This document shows, in pieces, positions 62,480 through 64,000 of a stretch of DNA of 64,000 nucleotides; position 1 is the stretch's first letter, and every line of letters begins with the position of its first letter. Below the pieces are notes generated by a model. It saw nothing but the letters and a program-made list of their open reading frames with translations, was not told where the DNA came from and searched no databases. The stretch is from JAVJRN01 sp047635055 (GTDB lineage: Bacteria > Bacteroidota > Bacteroidia > Cytophagales > Cyclobacteriaceae), in assembly GCA_047635055.1 (NCBI GenBank), contig JBLIIJ010000004.1, positions 20,079 to 84,078 on the forward strand. The letters run 5' to 3'. The translations under genes and the position numbers were made by a program.

Positions 62480-63472
62480 TTAATACTCCAGCGTAATTGA
62501 GTCTGGTTCTACAATTACGTAGGTATCGTTGTTTTCTAAATAGCTGATTGGAGAATTTCCTAACCTGATGATTTCCTCTTTTGTAATGCCCCATGGCTTC
62601 CAATAAACAGCCAGAACTTGCGCGAACATGTCCTCATCCCAGGGGTCAAACAGAGATTTATTTGATTTACTGGTCAAAGGTGCAGATTCTATAATTACTT
62701 TTTCTTCGTTAGACCGCAAAGTATATTCAGCATTCCTATTTAACAGATAATTTGCATAAATGAATCTTGCACAAAATTCTTCAAATTGAATCGGATGCAA
62801 TGTTTTATTTGAAAATTTATCTATCATGTTCTGCTGGTTAGCGCTAACTGCACCATTGTCTTGCATACAAGCAACTATGCCAAAATCATTCATCCCTAAA
62901 GAGACATTGAGATTGGTGGTTTCGTCTTTGTAATTAAATACGTCTTTGGATATCTTGATTTTAAACACCTCAATACTCCAAAATTTGGTCCCTTTAAATT
63001 CTATCGGACTAACCAAAGATTGCAACATCGAATGAAGTTTTCCAAATCTTTCCTGCAAGAATAAAGACAAAACAAATTCTTTCCCCGCTATAGTCGCTTT
63101 CCTTTGTTCAATACTAATATCGTGGTATAAAACGCCGTAAATCAGTTTAGCCATCCATAGAAACAAACGCTCTTCCGGTACTTTTTTCACAGCTTCATAT
63201 CCAGCCGTAAAAGCTTTTTCTATTTCTTCGTCCAAAGGTTTTATAGCATGCTCGCTAACGCTCTTTGAACAAGGTATTTTCATGTCTTTATACTTGACGT
63301 TACCCCCCTCTAGCATCTTAAATGTTTTATCCCTTAATGAATACCGATCCATAATCCACTCTGGAAAAACAAAGATTTGTTCTTCTTCAGATTGTAAATT
63401 CTCACCGGTTAAGAAACATATTTGCGGGCTAAAATCATTTTTTTGGAAAGGGTTGTAAAGTCGGTTTGCCAT
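62480..63472 (-). CDS. Unrecognised protein of 330 residues
   Basis: A soluble-looking protein without signal peptide or membrane helix. The N-terminus reads FQKNDFSPQICFLTGENLQS; the only other features are a Lys/Glu-rich middle and a C-terminal segment (DPWDEDMFAQVLAVYWKPWG). The CFLTGE start and spacing suggest a conserved cytoplasmic family, but I cannot name it. It lies upstream of the AraC relic on the same strand. No function is proposed. Confidence 0.6.
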   Translation of the reverse strand: MANRLYNPFQKNDFSPQICFLTGENLQSEEEQIFVFPEWIMDRYSLRDKTFKMLEGGNVKYKDMKIPCSKSVSEHAIKPLDEEIEKAFTAGYEAVKKVPEERLFLWMAKLIYGVLYHDISIEQRKATIAGKEFVLSLFLQERFGKLHSMLQSLVSPIEFKGTKFWSIEVFKIKISKDVFNYKDETTNLNVSLGMNDFGIVACMQDNGAVSANQQNMIDKFSNKTLHPIQFEEFCARFIYANYLLNRNAEYTLRSNEEKVIIESAPLTSKSNKSLFDPWDEDMFAQVLAVYWKPWGITKEEIIRLGNSPISYLENNDTYVIVEPDSITLEY

Positions 63473-63598
63473 AACCGCAAAATTAATAACAAAAGCACTA
63501 CTAATAAAAGAATTTAGAGGTGAGTGGATAAGTACATGTTAATTGAGACTGGTACATTTTATCTGCTTTGACCACTCTTGTCATGGAGTTATTGAAGA

Positions 63599-63616
63599 TT
63601 GAGTTGAGTTGAGTTG
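63599..63616. repeat. Short tandem repeat of TTGAG
   Basis: About 3.6 copies of the 5-base unit TTGAG in a non-coding stretch. Too short to suggest a function. Confidence 0.6.
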
Positions 63617-63703
63617 AAATATTTTAGCTCTTATCGTTTATAAGTCCGCTTTTAACTGACTAAAATGATACAAATAACAAAATATGAAACGATAATTTAA
63701 AGT

Positions 63704-63732
63704 AAAATAGTCCGCTAGGAACGGACTATTTT
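63704..63732. terminator. Terminator-like hairpin near the right edge
   Basis: A perfect 11-bp stem, AAAATAGTCCG (63704-63714) and CGGACTATTTT (63722-63732), 7-base loop. No gene clearly ends here, so it may belong to a minus-strand gene that lies mostly beyond the window. Confidence 0.55.
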
Positions 63733-64000
63733 GATAAGAAACATAATTTTTTTGACTTGTCGTATTAATAATTTTCGGGTGGCGGTGGGTAAGTGAAAGT
63801 GCTCTTTTTTTATGAGTTACGAGCAAAATGAAATGGGCTTGAAGATCTGGTGGATTTTCTTTTTTTCAATGGCATACAACCACCAGCTAAAGTGCACTAT
63901 CGCCACATTCTAAAATTCCCCTAACTCCCCTATTATTTACTTAAAAAAAACGATTTGTACAGGTAATTAAAAATCTCTTAGAAATATTGTGTCCTTTTTT

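Larger units (their letters stand above)
63473..64000. other. Right-end intergenic region
   Basis: AT-rich sequence with a short tandem repeat and one hairpin, listed separately. No credible gene start is visible on either strand before the window ends. Confidence 0.45.

Noticed and set aside
63638..63826. A 62-codon minus-strand open frame near the right edge
   Set aside because: It runs through the 63704-63732 hairpin and has no recognisable features.
1..64000. tRNA genes, rRNA genes and CRISPR arrays
   Set aside because: Scanning for T-loop motifs and regularly spaced repeats on both strands showed none.

Overview
The window is a 64 kb piece of chromosome from a Bacteroidota bacterium, most likely a marine member of the Cytophagales. 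Three things point there. Promoters carry the Bacteroidota -7 element TAnnTTTG. Several proteins have lineage-specific sizes or shapes: a 198-residue S16, a 1115-residue SecA, a CarB of 938 residues without the regulatory domain, an AccD that has lost its zinc ribbon, and a two-lipoyl 2-oxoglutarate dehydrogenase E2. DUF4834, TonB-plug and lipoprotein genes typical of the phylum are also present. The DNA is AT-rich. I see no tRNA, rRNA, CRISPR array, intact insertion sequence or prophage.

Layout. 0-6 kb: the 5' part of a membrane histidine-kinase-like gene, an amidohydrolase, and a three-gene ferric-iron ABC transporter. 6-13 kb: a PspC protein, an arginase-fold protein with altered metal ligands, nqrF, accD, a DUF4834 protein and carB. 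13-17 kb: a gene-poor region with remnants of a WYL-type regulator and a small membrane protein around one intact Tyr/Ser-rich lipoprotein gene. 17-23 kb: 2-oxoglutarate dehydrogenase (lpdA, sucB, sucA). 23-32 kb: housekeeping genes rpsP-rimM-trmD, rplS, dapF and secA, then a SPOR-domain lipoprotein and an M20 amidohydrolase. 32-36 kb: two unrelated phosphate-transporter-like genes, a holin-like membrane protein and an AraC regulator. 36-44 kb: acyl-CoA dehydrogenase, envelope proteins (MG2-like/TonB-plug protein, CarboxypepD_reg protein), a DUF2652-SRPBCC protein and TonB. 45-49 kb: clpB and a multiply interrupted pseudogene. 49-58 kb: a TRAP transporter whose binding protein and permeases are separated, a putative metallopeptidase with a frame break at a T8 tract, a TIGR03032-like protein, metZ and rlmN. 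58-64 kb: tandem paralogous lipoproteins, a dispersed-repeat-like palindrome, an SDR/DUF2867 protein and an unrecognised conserved gene.

How genes work together: the iron ABC genes form one coupled operon. rpsP-rimM-trmD couple ribosome assembly and tRNA modification. SucA, SucB and LpdA are E1, E2 and E3 of one complex. secA, the SPOR lipoprotein and the M20 gene overlap end to end. The outer membrane protein, lipoprotein, DctQ and DctM genes are tightly packed and face rlmN across a palindromic, apparently near-leaderless double promoter.

The most interesting items are the DUF2652-SRPBCC protein, which looks like a class III nucleotidyl cyclase fold with an altered active site next to a lipid-binding domain; the kinase whose phospho-accepting His and neighbouring Arg are replaced; the T8 tract that separates a signal peptide from its HExxH protein; the symmetric divergent promoter at 57.4 kb; and a cluster of decayed genes.
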